NCBI GenBank assembly: GCA_017454625.1
Contig: JAFTCP010000063.1
Span: 1 to 38,669, forward strand
Length of the DNA stretch: 38,669 nucleotides
DNA from: Synergistaceae bacterium
GTDB lineage: Bacteria > Synergistota > Synergistia > Synergistales > Aminobacteriaceae
Direction of reading: 5' to 3'
Shown here: in pieces, positions 25,183-33,814 of the stretch
How the letters are laid out: every line of letters starts with the position of its first letter
Position numbering within the stretch: the stretch's first letter is position 1
Notes under the pieces: generated by a model
Databases searched by the model: none
The model's input: the letters and a program-made list of their open reading frames with translations, nothing else
What the model was told of the DNA's origin: nothing
Program-made: the position numbers and the translations under genes

Positions 25183-26427
25183 ATGCCGTTACACATTCTC
25201 AATGAAGCCGAACGCTGTTTACAATGCAAGAAGCCTTTATGTCAGCAGGGATGTCCGGTTCATACGCCAATTCCGCAGGTCATTCAACTTTTCAAGGAAC
25301 ATAAACTCATGGAAGCCGGCGAAATTTTATTTGAGAATAACCCGTTATCGTTAATCTGCTCGATAGTCTGCAACCACGCTAAACAATGCGCAGGAAACTG
25401 CATCAGAGGCCGAAAAGACAGCCCCGTTCACTTCTCCAGCATCGAGACGTATATATCCGACATGTATTTAGACAGAATGCACGCGTCAGTCCCATTAAAG
25501 CGCGTTGACAAAAAAGTTGCTGTAATCGGCGCGGGCCCGGCAGGAATAACCGTAGCTGTAATCCTCGCGTCAAAAGGTTATCACGTTACAATTTTCGAGT
25601 GGAAGAGCAAAATCGGCGGAGTTATGCAGTACGGCATTCCAGAGTTCAGACTGACAAAGACAATCCTTGACCGTTACGAAAAAAGGCTCGAGGAGATGGG
25701 AATTCAAATCAGGCTCAACGCAACAATCGGAAGCGTCTTAGTGATTGATAATTTGTTCCGCGACGGTTATAACTCAATTTTCATCGGAACAGGGGCAGAA
25801 CGTCCGCGAAGTTTGGGCATTAAGGGAGAAAGTTTCGGCAACGTTCACTTTGCTATGAATTATCTTGCTAACCCGAAAGCTCATCACTTAGGCAACAAAG
25901 TAGCGATTATCGGCGTGGGAAATGCGGCAATGGACGTAGCACGAACAGCCTTACGAAACGGGACGCATGAGGTTACGCTCTATGCTATGGGAAAAGAGAT
26001 TGCGGCGAGTTCAAGCGAGGTAGCTTATGCGAAACTTGACGGCGCGGAAATTGAGACGGGCATGCAAATTCAGGAGATTACAGAGGACGGCCCTGTGTTC
26101 TGCCGGACGATTTACGACGAGAACGATAACATTATCGGGCATGAAGACGAGCGTATTCAAGTTCACGCGGACTCAACGATAATATCAATCAGCCAAATCC
26201 CGCGAGCTAAACTTGTCCGAACAACTGACGGCTTAATGGCTGGTGATAACGGCTTGTTAATCGTCGATGAAAATTACATGACCACGAAAAAGGGCGTGTT
26301 TGCGGCCGGAGATGTCGTTACGGGAGCTAAGACGGTTGTTCACGCTGTTGAAGGAGCGAAGAAAGCGGCTGAAGCTATGATTAAGTACATGGAAGAGAAC
26401 GACAGCGAAGAGAACAATAACGAGTAG
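25183..26427 (+). CDS. GltD-like NAD(P)/FAD-dependent oxidoreductase (glutamate synthase small-subunit family)
   Basis: A 414-residue flavoprotein. The N-terminal Fe-S domain has CLQCKKPLCQQGCPV (about 12-26) and the second Cys set CSIVCNHAKQCAGNC. The FAD-binding motif is VAVIGAGPAG (about 112-121), and the NADP-binding motif is VAIIGVGNAAMDVART (about 240-255). VFAAGDVVTGAKTVVHAVEGAKKAA near the C-terminus is the FAD/NAD signature of this family. There is no GltA-like large subunit or NfnA-like partner beside it. It may therefore act as a stand-alone electron-transfer subunit (NfnB/PreT/SudA-like) rather than in true glutamate synthase. It is shorter than typical GltD (about 450-490). GGGGG lies before ATG 25183, and a terminator follows. 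Confidence 0.88.
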   Translation: MPLHILNEAERCLQCKKPLCQQGCPVHTPIPQVIQLFKEHKLMEAGEILFENNPLSLICSIVCNHAKQCAGNCIRGRKDSPVHFSSIETYISDMYLDRMHASVPLKRVDKKVAVIGAGPAGITVAVILASKGYHVTIFEWKSKIGGVMQYGIPEFRLTKTILDRYEKRLEEMGIQIRLNATIGSVLVIDNLFRDGYNSIFIGTGAERPRSLGIKGESFGNVHFAMNYLANPKAHHLGNKVAIIGVGNAAMDVARTALRNGTHEVTLYAMGKEIAASSSEVAYAKLDGAEIETGMQIQEITEDGPVFCRTIYDENDNIIGHEDERIQVHADSTIISISQIPRAKLVRTTDGLMAGDNGLLIVDENYMTTKKGVFAAGDVVTGAKTVVHAVEGAKKAAEAMIKYMEENDSEENNNE

Positions 26428-26438
26428 TAAAAATTAAT

Positions 26439-26469
26439 CCCCCCGTTTTGAAGCGAGGGGACTTTTTTT
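26439..26469. terminator. Terminator between convergent GltD-like and hydro-lyase genes
   Basis: CCCCCCG (26439-26445) pairs with CGAGGGG (26454-26460), apart from one C/A mismatch, followed by AC and seven T on the plus strand. The minus strand also has a T-rich tail, so it may end both units. Confidence 0.8.
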
Positions 26470-26478
26470 ATGCCTAAT

Positions 26479-27114
26479 TTACTTGATGAAGCCTACCTGC
26501 TTTGAAATCTCCGCAATCTGCTCATCTTTCTTCTTGTTGTATTCGACTTTTTTCTCCTCGAAGTAATTGCGTCCCTGAGCGTCAATCGAAACAATCAACG
26601 GTCCGAACTCCTTAACTCGGCAGTTCCAAAGTGTCTCCGGCATTCCCAAGTCGCGCCACTCGGCCTTTACAATCTCTTCAACGCAGACAGCCGCAACAAC
26701 AGCATTACCGGCAGGAATTACGCAGTGAATGCATCCGAAATCCTTGCAAGCATTGGCCGTGTTCTCCTTCATTCCGCCCTTGCCGACAATTACGCGGACT
26801 CCGGTAATCTTCACGAACTCATACTCGAACTTCTCCATTCGCATTGAAGTTGTCGGACCGACCGAGACCATCTCGAATTTGCCGTTATCCGGGTCAATCG
26901 GACGAATAATCGGGCCGGCATGTAATATCGCGTTGTTCCGAACATCAACGGGAATTTCGCGGCCTTCCTCAACAACTCTCCTGTGAGCTACGTCGCGGCA
27001 TGTCGTGAGGCTTCCTGAGAGATAAACGATGTCGCCAATCTTAATATCCTTCAGGTCTTCCGCGCTAATCGGCGTTACAAGAATTTTTTTGCCGTCTCTG
27101 ATTTCTACCGACAT
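26479..27114 (-). CDS. Fumarate hydratase class I / L(+)-tartrate dehydratase beta subunit
   Basis: A 211-residue C-terminal (swivelling) subunit of an Fe-S hydro-lyase. Recognisable tracts are IVYLSGSLTTCRDVAHRR, HAGPI, VSVGPTTSMRMEKFE, VGKGGM and the conserved end WNCRVKEFGPLIVSID. The overall sequence recalls TtdB strongly as well as the fumarase beta chain, so the substrate (malate/fumarate or L-tartrate) is not settled. The start ATG 27114 overlaps the alpha-subunit stop by one base (TAATG), with GGGGGTGA upstream, so the two chains are translationally coupled; the frame is open further upstream only inside the alpha gene. With the alpha chain it would interconvert a 2-hydroxyacid and an enoate or oxaloacetate in the cytoplasm. 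Confidence 0.92.
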   Translation of the reverse strand: MSVEIRDGKKILVTPISAEDLKDIKIGDIVYLSGSLTTCRDVAHRRVVEEGREIPVDVRNNAILHAGPIIRPIDPDNGKFEMVSVGPTTSMRMEKFEYEFVKITGVRVIVGKGGMKENTANACKDFGCIHCVIPAGNAVVAAVCVEEIVKAEWRDLGMPETLWNCRVKEFGPLIVSIDAQGRNYFEEKKVEYNKKKDEQIAEISKQVGFIK

Positions 27115-28004
27115 TATAACTTCACCCCCGAATGTGATAAAATCTCGTAATTCAAATCTTTGTCGAAGATTATATGTCCTCTGCGATGGCTCCAGCATCC
27201 GACGTTCACAGCTACTCCGATTGCTGAAGGATGACGCGCAGTGTTCTCAATGTTCACGCCCATAACGGCATATTTTCCGCCCATTCCCTGAGGCCCGATG
27301 CCGATCGCGTTAATTCCGTCCTCAAGAAGTTTTTCCATTTTGGCCGCTCTCTCATTGGGATTATGCGAACCGATTGGACGCATTAAAGCCTTCTTTGAGA
27401 GCAACGCCGCAGTCTCAACCGACGTAGCAACTCCGACACCAACCAGAAGCGGAGGGCAGGCGTTAAGTCCGTAAGTTGTCATTCTGTCGAGAACGAATTT
27501 AGTAACTCCCTCGTAGCCTTCGCCGGGCATTAATACCATCGCATGACCTGGAAGAGTGCATCCGCCGCCAGCCATGTACGTGTAAATCTCGCATTTATCC
27601 GAATGAGGCACGATGTCCCACCAAACTGTTGGAGTTCCCTTGCCGACGTTTTTACCCGTATTATACTCGTCGAACGTCTCAACCGAATTATGACGTAACG
27701 GAGTTTCAAACGTTGCTTTGATTACGGCCTCTTTCAATAACGCTTCGAGGTCATCGATTAACGGGAATTTTGTTCCGCACTTAACCCAGAATTGCAGAAC
27801 TCCGGTATCCTGACATGAAGGCCGGTTTAATTTTACTGCGAGTTCCTGATTTCTGAACATCGTATCATAAATTACTTTGGCCATCGGGCTGTCCTCTTTC
27901 TCGCGCAATTCCGAGAGCTTAGCGATGACATCATCAGGAAGTTTCTTTGCTGTGTGCCCTACGAACTTCGCGATCATGTCTGTCATTCTTTCGACCTGAT
28001 TCAT
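27114..28004 (-). CDS. Fumarate hydratase class I / L(+)-tartrate dehydratase alpha subunit
   Basis: A 296-residue Fe-S cluster-bearing chain. The three expected cluster cysteines are visible in PSCQDTG, MAGGGCTLPGHA and NVGCWSHRRG. Other family tracts are NACPPLLVGVGVATSVE, LMRPIGS and GPQGMGGKYAVMGV. The length matches stand-alone alpha subunits (TtdA about 300). The start ATG 28004 has AAGGGGGT upstream. An SLC13 dicarboxylate carrier is encoded 256 bp upstream on the same strand. This order is like the tartrate locus of E. coli, where TtdT belongs to the same transporter superfamily. Fumarate hydration feeding the fumarate-reductase-like flavoprotein is the alternative. The 28005-28260 gap holds no convincing gene. 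Confidence 0.92.
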   Translation of the reverse strand: MNQVERMTDMIAKFVGHTAKKLPDDVIAKLSELREKEDSPMAKVIYDTMFRNQELAVKLNRPSCQDTGVLQFWVKCGTKFPLIDDLEALLKEAVIKATFETPLRHNSVETFDEYNTGKNVGKGTPTVWWDIVPHSDKCEIYTYMAGGGCTLPGHAMVLMPGEGYEGVTKFVLDRMTTYGLNACPPLLVGVGVATSVETAALLSKKALMRPIGSHNPNERAAKMEKLLEDGINAIGIGPQGMGGKYAVMGVNIENTARHPSAIGVAVNVGCWSHRRGHIIFDKDLNYEILSHSGVKL

Positions 28005-28260
28005 AAAACTTTTACCCCCTTGATTTATATTTTATGCCGCTTTGAAGAAAGATAAGAAGCTGGCATTGATTTTTTGCCTGATTAAGTCCTGAGGAATTAT
28101 AATTTTCGCGTGAACGTCTTACTTTGTGAGCGTTGCCGTAATTTTATTCACCGTTAATCATAATTTCTCTCCAGACTTCATAGTTTCAGTGATATTGAAG
28201 CCTATTTTTCTCCTGCATAGTCAAGTTTTTCCGCTTCAAACTATGCTACTCACATTAACA

Positions 28261-29532
28261 TTAACCTGCTGGGAAGAACGGGAACGCTACAGGAAGAATG
28301 AACATGCTTATGATTGTAGCGATTACGATTAACGGCAAGCCGGATTTAACATAGTCCATGAACGTATAATCTCCTGCACCAACGACCATTGTATTAGCGG
28401 GCATTCCGATAGGTGTAGCATAAGCGCATGAGCCTCCGATTACGCAAGCCATCAAGACCGCGCGAGGGTCAGCGTTCATTCCCTGAGCGATTGAGAGACA
28501 AATCGGGGCCATTAAAGCTGTCGTAGCGGTGTTGCTCATGAAGTTTGTCATCACACAGCAGAGAATAAACACGACGAACGTAAACATTGTAGGTGAAGGA
28601 TTTTCGCCGAGTGCTCCGATAACTTTTTCGGCTATCATTCTTCCTGCTCCGGTTTTGTCAAGAGCCGCTGCGAGTGAGAGAGTTCCGCCGAATAAGAATA
28701 TTGTCTTGAGGTCAATTGATTTCAGTGCGTCATCTTCGGATATAACGTTGAAGAGTATTAAGAGGATTGCTCCGATACAGCCTGAGATGCTTAACTTGAT
28801 GCCGATCTGTTTCTCGAAAATCATAGCGAGTAACGTAGCAACGAGAATTACGAGCGATAAAGTTTTCTTCCACTGCGGAACCTGGCTAAAATCTTTCTGT
28901 ACATCGAATACGCCGTCGCCTTTCGGGTCATGATTAGGAAGGAGATAGAAGCCGAGTGTTGCGTAAAAAATTATTCCCACAAACAAAATCGGAAGTCCTA
29001 CGATAGCATACTCAAAGAAACCGAAGCTCAAGCCTAAGGGTGCAAGCGTACTTTGTGCTATCATATTGCCAGGAGCACCGATTAATGAAAGGTTGCCTCC
29101 CATTGCGGCCGCAAAGACTAAGGGCATGAGAAGCCTGGAACGCTTAAACCCCGACTTTGCGGCTATTCCTATCACAACGGGTATTAACACAGCGGCTGTC
29201 CCCGTATTCGAGAGAACTCCGCTCATTAATCCTACGATCGTCATAATCGCGACTATCAACATTCTTTCGGAACTTGCGAACTTCGTAACAATTCCGCCGA
29301 TTTCATTCGCCATTCCCGTCTCGAACAAAGCTCCTCCGACTATGAACATTGCTACGAAGAGAATTACATTGCCGTCAATAAATCCTGAGAATGCCGTCTT
29401 AATGTCAAGAACTCCCGTAACGACAAGGCCAATGCAGACGATCATTGACGTTAAGCCCAGAGGAATTTTTTCCGTAACAAACATGATGATAGCGAACGCG
29501 AGGAAACATAAAGTAATAACTGCCGGACTCAT
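28261..29532 (-). CDS. SLC13/DASS-family anion:sodium symporter
   Basis: A 423-residue integral membrane protein with about 11-12 hydrophobic segments. The two family SNT motifs, LSNTGTAAVLIPV and MSNTATTALMAPI, bind substrate and sodium in VcINDY-type carriers. GGNLSLIGAPGNMIA and CAYATPIGMPANTMV are the other conserved hairpin regions. Likely substrates are C4-dicarboxylates, tartrate, citrate or sulfate; the hydro-lyase genes downstream favour a dicarboxylate. The start is set at ATG 29532 with AGGGG about 13 nt upstream; TTG 29553 and GTG 29544 are alternatives in the same frame. Confidence 0.92.
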   Translation of the reverse strand: MSPAVITLCFLAFAIIMFVTEKIPLGLTSMIVCIGLVVTGVLDIKTAFSGFIDGNVILFVAMFIVGGALFETGMANEIGGIVTKFASSERMLIVAIMTIVGLMSGVLSNTGTAAVLIPVVIGIAAKSGFKRSRLLMPLVFAAAMGGNLSLIGAPGNMIAQSTLAPLGLSFGFFEYAIVGLPILFVGIIFYATLGFYLLPNHDPKGDGVFDVQKDFSQVPQWKKTLSLVILVATLLAMIFEKQIGIKLSISGCIGAILLILFNVISEDDALKSIDLKTIFLFGGTLSLAAALDKTGAGRMIAEKVIGALGENPSPTMFTFVVFILCCVMTNFMSNTATTALMAPICLSIAQGMNADPRAVLMACVIGGSCAYATPIGMPANTMVVGAGDYTFMDYVKSGLPLIVIATIISMFILPVAFPFFPAG

Positions 29533-29647
29533 GTGAACAATCACACCCCTCAAAAAATAAATTTATAATGTGAAATTTTGTATCCAATAGAAATTGTGAT
29601 AATAATAAACATAAAACTCTTAATTGTCAACGGGAAATTTTCACGAG

Positions 29648-29680
29648 AAAAAAGGCTCTCCCGCCGCAACAGGAAAGCCC
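29648..29680 (-). terminator. Terminator of the RNHCP gene
   Basis: On the minus strand GGGCTTTCC (29680-29672) pairs with GGGAGAGCC (29662-29654) around a 9-nt loop and is followed by six T. It sits 6 nt beyond the stop of the RNHCP gene. Confidence 0.85.
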
Positions 29681-29685
29681 TAAAT

Positions 29686-30057
29686 TTATTGCATTGACTT
29701 CAACATTTCTTGAATATGTTCAATCGGAAACGGAGGACACGCTAAAGGATGCAACGCGATTGATATTAGCTTCAACGGATTATCATCTGGAGCCGCATGA
29801 TTTGAGCTGAGATGTCCGCACCTTCTGCATCGGTGAATTATCGCCCATTCCCCGTTTTTCTTGACCCATACGCCGATCGGATCCATTATTCCGCCGCAGT
29901 TCGCTTCTCGGTCGCCAGGCTCGTTGTCCAAGTGAAGGCTCGCGAGGCAATGATTGCAATGATTTCTGTGATGTTCGCCGTAAAGCGGAGGATTAACAGG
30001 ATAACCGCATGACTTACACGTAAAACCGTCGCTGAATAACTTTTTGTTGTGCTTCAA
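29686..30057 (-). CDS. RNHCP domain protein (zinc-ribbon-like, function unknown)
   Basis: A 123-residue protein matching the RNHCP family, named for the tract seen here as RNHCNHCLASLH (about residues 31-42). Cys pairs CKSCG (14-18), CNHC (about 34-37) and CRRCG (about 77-81) plus several His suggest one or two zinc sites. GEWAIIHRCRRCGHLSSNH is the other conserved tract. The biochemical role is not known. TTG 30057 is the start, with CAGGAGG 9 nt upstream. That ribosome site lies in the 3' arm of a CCTCC/GGAGG hairpin, the last of a series of five upstream, so translation could depend on RNA folding. Confidence 0.85.
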   Translation of the reverse strand: MKHNKKLFSDGFTCKSCGYPVNPPLYGEHHRNHCNHCLASLHLDNEPGDREANCGGIMDPIGVWVKKNGEWAIIHRCRRCGHLSSNHAAPDDNPLKLISIALHPLACPPFPIEHIQEMLKSMQ

Positions 30058-30064
30058 ATTTATT

Positions 30065-30483
30065 AACCTCCTGTGATTTATCTTCGGAGGCTCATGAATT
30101 GCACGTATCGTGTATCAATTTCATAACCTCCTGTTTCGTGGAGGCTAGAGAGCGTGAAAATTTTTCTTGCATCAGAAGCTGAGTAAAAACTTTCACAAAT
30201 ATTAACCTCCTGTAAGATTTCGGAGGCCAGAAAGACTTACACATAAAAATTTTGCTGTCGTTAAGTGGAAGCTCGCGAAAAAATTTTTCATACATTAAGC
30301 CTTAACTTTCTTTCCAATTCCGAAGTCCTGAAAAACTTTCACATGTATCAATGCCAATTTTCATAGGCTGGTGAGCGCAAAATCTTTCTGTGTAATTACT
30401 ATTAACCTCCTGAAAGTGTGTGATTTTTTGGAGGCTGACGGAAAATTTTACAACCTCCTGAAAAATTTGCGTCTTTATGGAGG
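30065..30483 (-). repeat. Five CCTCC/GGAGG hairpin repeats upstream of the RNHCP gene
   Basis: Plus-strand arms CCTCC and GGAGG occur at 30067/30086, 30127/30140, 30206/30222, 30406/30430 and 30454/30479 (first bases). On the minus strand each unit reads roughly AAAATTTT, a short gap, CTAGCCTCC, a loop of 8-24 nt, then CAGGAGGTTA. The 3' arm is a perfect Shine-Dalgarno that the hairpin would hide. After one unit a 10-codon frame MKLIHDTCNS follows (30122-30090). The unit nearest the gene supplies the RNHCP ribosome site. No real gene is seen in 30058-30500. Confidence 0.8.
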
Positions 30484-30503
30484 TTAGAGAGAGTTTTCTT
30501 ATC

Positions 30504-30560
30504 TTACCTGCTCCAGACCTCCCAATCTAGAACAGTTCTCGTTAATGCTGAATTACTCAT
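30504..30560 (-). CDS. Possible 18-residue leader or orphan peptide
   Basis: ATG 30560 follows AGGAGAAAGATTTT, a strong ribosome site with good spacing, and opens the frame MSNSALTRTVLDWEVWSR before TAA. It lies at the head of the hairpin-repeat region that leads to the RNHCP gene. It could be a translated leader peptide, the stump of a lost gene, or chance. The composition (two Trp in the last five residues) is notable but no function is claimed. Confidence 0.3.
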   Translation of the reverse strand: MSNSALTRTVLDWEVWSR

Positions 30561-30576
30561 AAAATCTTTCTCCTGG

Positions 30577-30613
30577 TTAATATAAATTTCGTGCACGGTT
30601 ATAATATCATAAC
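30577..30613 (+). promoter_or_regulatory. FeoAB promoter with palindrome over the -10 element
   Basis: TATAAT (30600-30605) has a weak -35 TTAATA (30577-30582) 17 nt upstream. The -10 lies inside the imperfect palindrome GTTATAATATCATAAC (30598-30613; 14 of 16 positions symmetric). A repressor bound there would block transcription; an iron-responsive regulator is plausible for feoAB, but the sequence is not a canonical Fur box. Confidence 0.45.
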
Positions 30614-30647
30614 TATCAATCAAACATAAACGGGAGCGCGTTAAAAG

Positions 30648-33014
30648 TTGAACAGTCAAATCAATCTTAAGGAGTTAAAAATTAACGAGAGCGCAATTAT
30701 TGATGTTGTCGGAGGTTCCGGAAGCCTTCGCCAGCATTTGTTGGATATGGGGATTATTCCGGGAGCAAAAGTTAAGATGATACGTTCTGCACCAATGGGA
30801 GATCCCCTCGAAATTCGCATACATGATTACGAGCTGACTTTAAGAGCGAACGATGCCGAGAATATCACGATTAAGCCGGTAAGTGAAGATTTTCACGATA
30901 AGCAGGAGAACGAAGCATCACGAAAAAGTTTACACGTCGAGCATCCGGGACTTGGCGAGGAAGGAAAATATCACGTTCAGGGCGAGAGTGAAGCATTACC
31001 GGAAGGAACACAATTAACTTTTGCATTGGCCGGCAACCAGAACTCCGGAAAAACTACGCTATTCAATCAGCTTACTGGTTCAAACCAGAGAATTGGGAAT
31101 TTTCCGGGCGTTACGGTTGACAGAAAAGACGGAGTTATCAAGGGACATCCTGATACGTTGATTACGGATTTGCCGGGAATTTACTCAATGTCCCCTTACA
31201 GCGGCGAAGAAATAGTTTCGCGTAATTTCATCCTCGACGAAAAACCCAAAGCCATAATTAACATCGTCGACGCTACGAATATCGAACGAAATTTATACCT
31301 CACAATTCAGCTTCTAGAAATGCAAGTTCCTATCGTAATTGCTCTAAACATGATGGACGAACTCAGCGGCAACGGCGGAACAATCGACATTAACACTATG
31401 GAAGCATTATTAACCTGCCCGGTAATTCCGATTTCAGCGCTCAAGAATGAAGGAATTGAAGAGCTAGTTCATCATGCCGTCCATATCGCGAAATATCAGG
31501 AGAAGCCGACACGTTACGACTTCTGCGACGAAAACGACCACGACGGAGCAGTTCACAGATGCTTACACGCAATCTCTCACTTGATAAAAGATCATGCCGA
31601 ACGCGCGGGAATTCCATTAAGATTTGCGGCAAGTAAAGTAATTGAGAATGATAAACTTGTAATGAGCCGTCTCAAACTTGAACAGAATGAACTTGAAATG
31701 CTTGAACATATTATTTTGCAGATGGAAGCTGAACGCGGACTTGACCGAAATGCTGCGATGGCCGACATGAGATTTAATTTCATCGAAAAAGTTTGTGCTC
31801 AGTCAGTCGTTAAGCCCAAAGAAAGCAAGGAACATTTACGCTCTCAGAAGCTCGACAGAATTTTAGCGGGGAAATTTACGGCAATTCCTGTATTCATCGC
31901 GGTAATGATTGCAATCTTCTTCTTGACGTTTAACTTTATCGGCGCGTATTTTCAGGAAGTCTTAGAGGGATTAATTGAGAGTTTCACGGCCTCTGCTGAC
32001 GCTTTCATGACCTCAGCAGGAGTTAATGACGTTCTTCACGGATTAATAATCGACGGAATTTTTGCGGGAATTGGAAGCGTTTTATCATTCCTGCCGATAA
32101 TCATTACACTTTTCTTCTTCCTGTCAATTTTGGAGGACAGCGGATATACGGCGAGAGTTGCGTTTTTCATGGATAAGTTACTGCGAAAAATTGGCCTCTC
32201 AGGACGAAGCATTGTTCCCATGTTAATTGGCTTCGGATGTACCGTTCCTGCCGTAATGTCAACACGAACCCTTCCGAGTGAACGAGATAGACGCATGACG
32301 ATATTATTAACTCCGTTTATGAGCTGTACCGCGAAACTGCCGATTTACGCGTTCTTCGTCAATGCATTTTTCCCGAAACACGGAGGCTTGATAATGACGG
32401 GATTATATTTGCTGGGAATTTTCACGGGAATTCTCGTTGCGCTTCTTTACAAGGAGACGTTATTCAAGGGTGAAGCTGTCCCGTTCGTTATGGAACTTCC
32501 GAATTACAGGATGCCTGCCGCAAAAAATGTTCTAATGTTAATGTGGGAGAAAGCAAAAGATTTCATTCAACGAGCCTTTACGGTTATATTTTTAGCGACG
32601 GTTGTAATCTGGTTCCTTCAGAGCTTCGATTTTCACTTCGGGCTTGCTTCAAGTCCTGATGAGAGTATCTTAGCGGGAATTTCCGGCCTGTTAGTCCCGT
32701 TAATGCGGCCAATAGGATTAGGGGACTGGCGGATTTGTACGTCGTTAATCAGCGGATTTTTGGCCAAAGAAAGCGTTGTTTCAACTCTTGAAGTCCTTTT
32801 CGGCGAAAACGTAAGCTCCGTAATCTCGTCAGTGTCAGCGGCTTCATTGCTAGTCTTCAGCTTGCTTTATACTCCATGTGTTGCGGCTGTTGCTTCGATT
32901 AAGCGTGAACTCGGAGGAAAATGGGCATTCGGTGTTGTCGTCTGGCAATGCGTTTTGGCGTGGATTGCGGCGATGATTACGAGAATGATTATGATTGCTG
33001 TAATTGGAGGTTAA
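30648..33014 (+). CDS. feoB: Ferrous iron transporter FeoA-FeoB fusion
   Basis: A 788-residue protein joining an N-terminal FeoA SH3-like domain (about 1-78, [19 protein letters not shown]) to a full FeoB. The G domain has G1 GNQNSGKTT (129-137), the G2 region [10 protein letters not shown]3 [12 protein letters not shown] and G4 NMMD. The membrane part carries the Gate regions, with [17 protein letters not shown] and the second [17 protein letters not shown]. It imports Fe(II) across the cytoplasmic membrane under anoxic conditions. FeoA is usually a separate gene, but fusions are known in anaerobes. The start is TTG 30648 with CGGGAG upstream; the next gene starts 4 nt after the stop. Confidence 0.95.
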   Translation: MNSQINLKELKINESAIIDVVGGSGSLRQHLLDMGIIPGAKVKMIRSAPMGDPLEIRIHDYELTLRANDAENITIKPVSEDFHDKQENEASRKSLHVEHPGLGEEGKYHVQGESEALPEGTQLTFALAGNQNSGKTTLFNQLTGSNQRIGNFPGVTVDRKDGVIKGHPDTLITDLPGIYSMSPYSGEEIVSRNFILDEKPKAIINIVDATNIERNLYLTIQLLEMQVPIVIALNMMDELSGNGGTIDINTMEALLTCPVIPISALKNEGIEELVHHAVHIAKYQEKPTRYDFCDENDHDGAVHRCLHAISHLIKDHAERAGIPLRFAASKVIENDKLVMSRLKLEQNELEMLEHIILQMEAERGLDRNAAMADMRFNFIEKVCAQSVVKPKESKEHLRSQKLDRILAGKFTAIPVFIAVMIAIFFLTFNFIGAYFQEVLEGLIESFTASADAFMTSAGVNDVLHGLIIDGIFAGIGSVLSFLPIIITLFFFLSILEDSGYTARVAFFMDKLLRKIGLSGRSIVPMLIGFGCTVPAVMSTRTLPSERDRRMTILLTPFMSCTAKLPIYAFFVNAFFPKHGGLIMTGLYLLGIFTGILVALLYKETLFKGEAVPFVMELPNYRMPAAKNVLMLMWEKAKDFIQRAFTVIFLATVVIWFLQSFDFHFGLASSPDESILAGISGLLVPLMRPIGLGDWRICTSLISGFLAKESVVSTLEVLFGENVSSVISSVSAASLLVFSLLYTPCVAAVASIKRELGGKWAFGVVVWQCVLAWIAAMITRMIMIAVIGG

Positions 33015-33018
33015 TATC

Positions 33019-33762
33019 ATGAAACAATTTCATATAGCACTTGATGAAAATGATGCCGGGCGTTACTGTATTCTTCCCGGAGATCCCGGACGCTGTGAGA
33101 AAATCGCTAAATATTTCGATAATCCCTATTTTGTCGCGTCTAAGCGTGAATTTACGACGTGGGCCGGAACTCTTGAAGGTGAAAAAGTTCTTGTTACGTC
33201 AACAGGAATTGGCGGGCCTTCTGCGGCTATTGCTATGGAGGAGTTAAGCGCGATCGGCGTAAATACTTTTATTCGTGTCGGGACTTGTGGAGGAATTAAC
33301 ATGAAGGTGAAGAGTTCTGACGTTATCATTCCGACCGGAGCAATCCGTTATGACGGCACGGGAAGGGAATACGCACCGATTGAGTTTCCTGCGGTTGCTG
33401 ATTTCGAGATTGTGAACGCGCTTGTTAAATCGGCTCAGGAACTCGGCGAGAATTATCATACGGGAATTGTCCAATGCAAGGATTCTTTCTACGGTCAGCA
33501 TACCCCTCAAAGAATGCCGGTATCTTACGAGCTGATTAACAAGTGGGAAGCCTGGAAAAAGTTAGGAGTTCTCGCCAGCGAAATGGAATCAGCTACGCTT
33601 TTTGTCGTTGCCAGCGCGCTTGGAGTTCGATGCGGAAGCGTCTTAAATGTAGTCTGGAACCAGGAAAGAAAAGCCGCAGGATATAATGAGCCTGATGATT
33701 TCGACACTGACAGGGGAATTCGAGTTGCGATTAAGGCTATGAAATCACTCATAAATCATTGA
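33019..33762 (+). CDS. udp: Uridine phosphorylase
   Basis: A 247-residue nucleoside phosphorylase of the PNP/UDP family that splits uridine with phosphate into uracil and ribose-1-phosphate. N-terminal [26 protein letters not shown] includes the phosphate-binding [13 protein letters not shown] (about 90-97) and SEMESATLF (about 190-198, ribose-binding Glu) are the other active-site tracts. Length agrees with E. coli Udp (253). ATG 33019 has GGAGG 8 nt upstream, which overlaps the feoB stop, so it is probably co-transcribed with feoB although the functions are unrelated. Confidence 0.93.
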   Translation: MKQFHIALDENDAGRYCILPGDPGRCEKIAKYFDNPYFVASKREFTTWAGTLEGEKVLVTSTGIGGPSAAIAMEELSAIGVNTFIRVGTCGGINMKVKSSDVIIPTGAIRYDGTGREYAPIEFPAVADFEIVNALVKSAQELGENYHTGIVQCKDSFYGQHTPQRMPVSYELINKWEAWKKLGVLASEMESATLFVVASALGVRCGSVLNVVWNQERKAAGYNEPDDFDTDRGIRVAIKAMKSLINH

Positions 33763-33814
33763 CATAAAGCGTAAAATCTTAATTAATCATTCATTAAGGG
33801 GAGTAAAATTTTTA

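Noticed and set aside
28126-28332. Plus-strand frame in the gap between hydro-lyase and SLC13 genes
   Set aside because: It has no ribosome site, no recognisable motif and overlaps the SLC13 gene end.
29066-29536. A 156-codon plus-strand frame opposite the SLC13 gene
   Set aside because: It is a shadow of the strongly supported membrane transporter on the other strand; no ribosome site or family features.
30092-30295. A 67-codon minus-strand frame upstream of the RNHCP gene
   Set aside because: It passes through two of the CCTCC/GGAGG hairpin repeats with no family features; it is better explained as repeats that happen to stay open.
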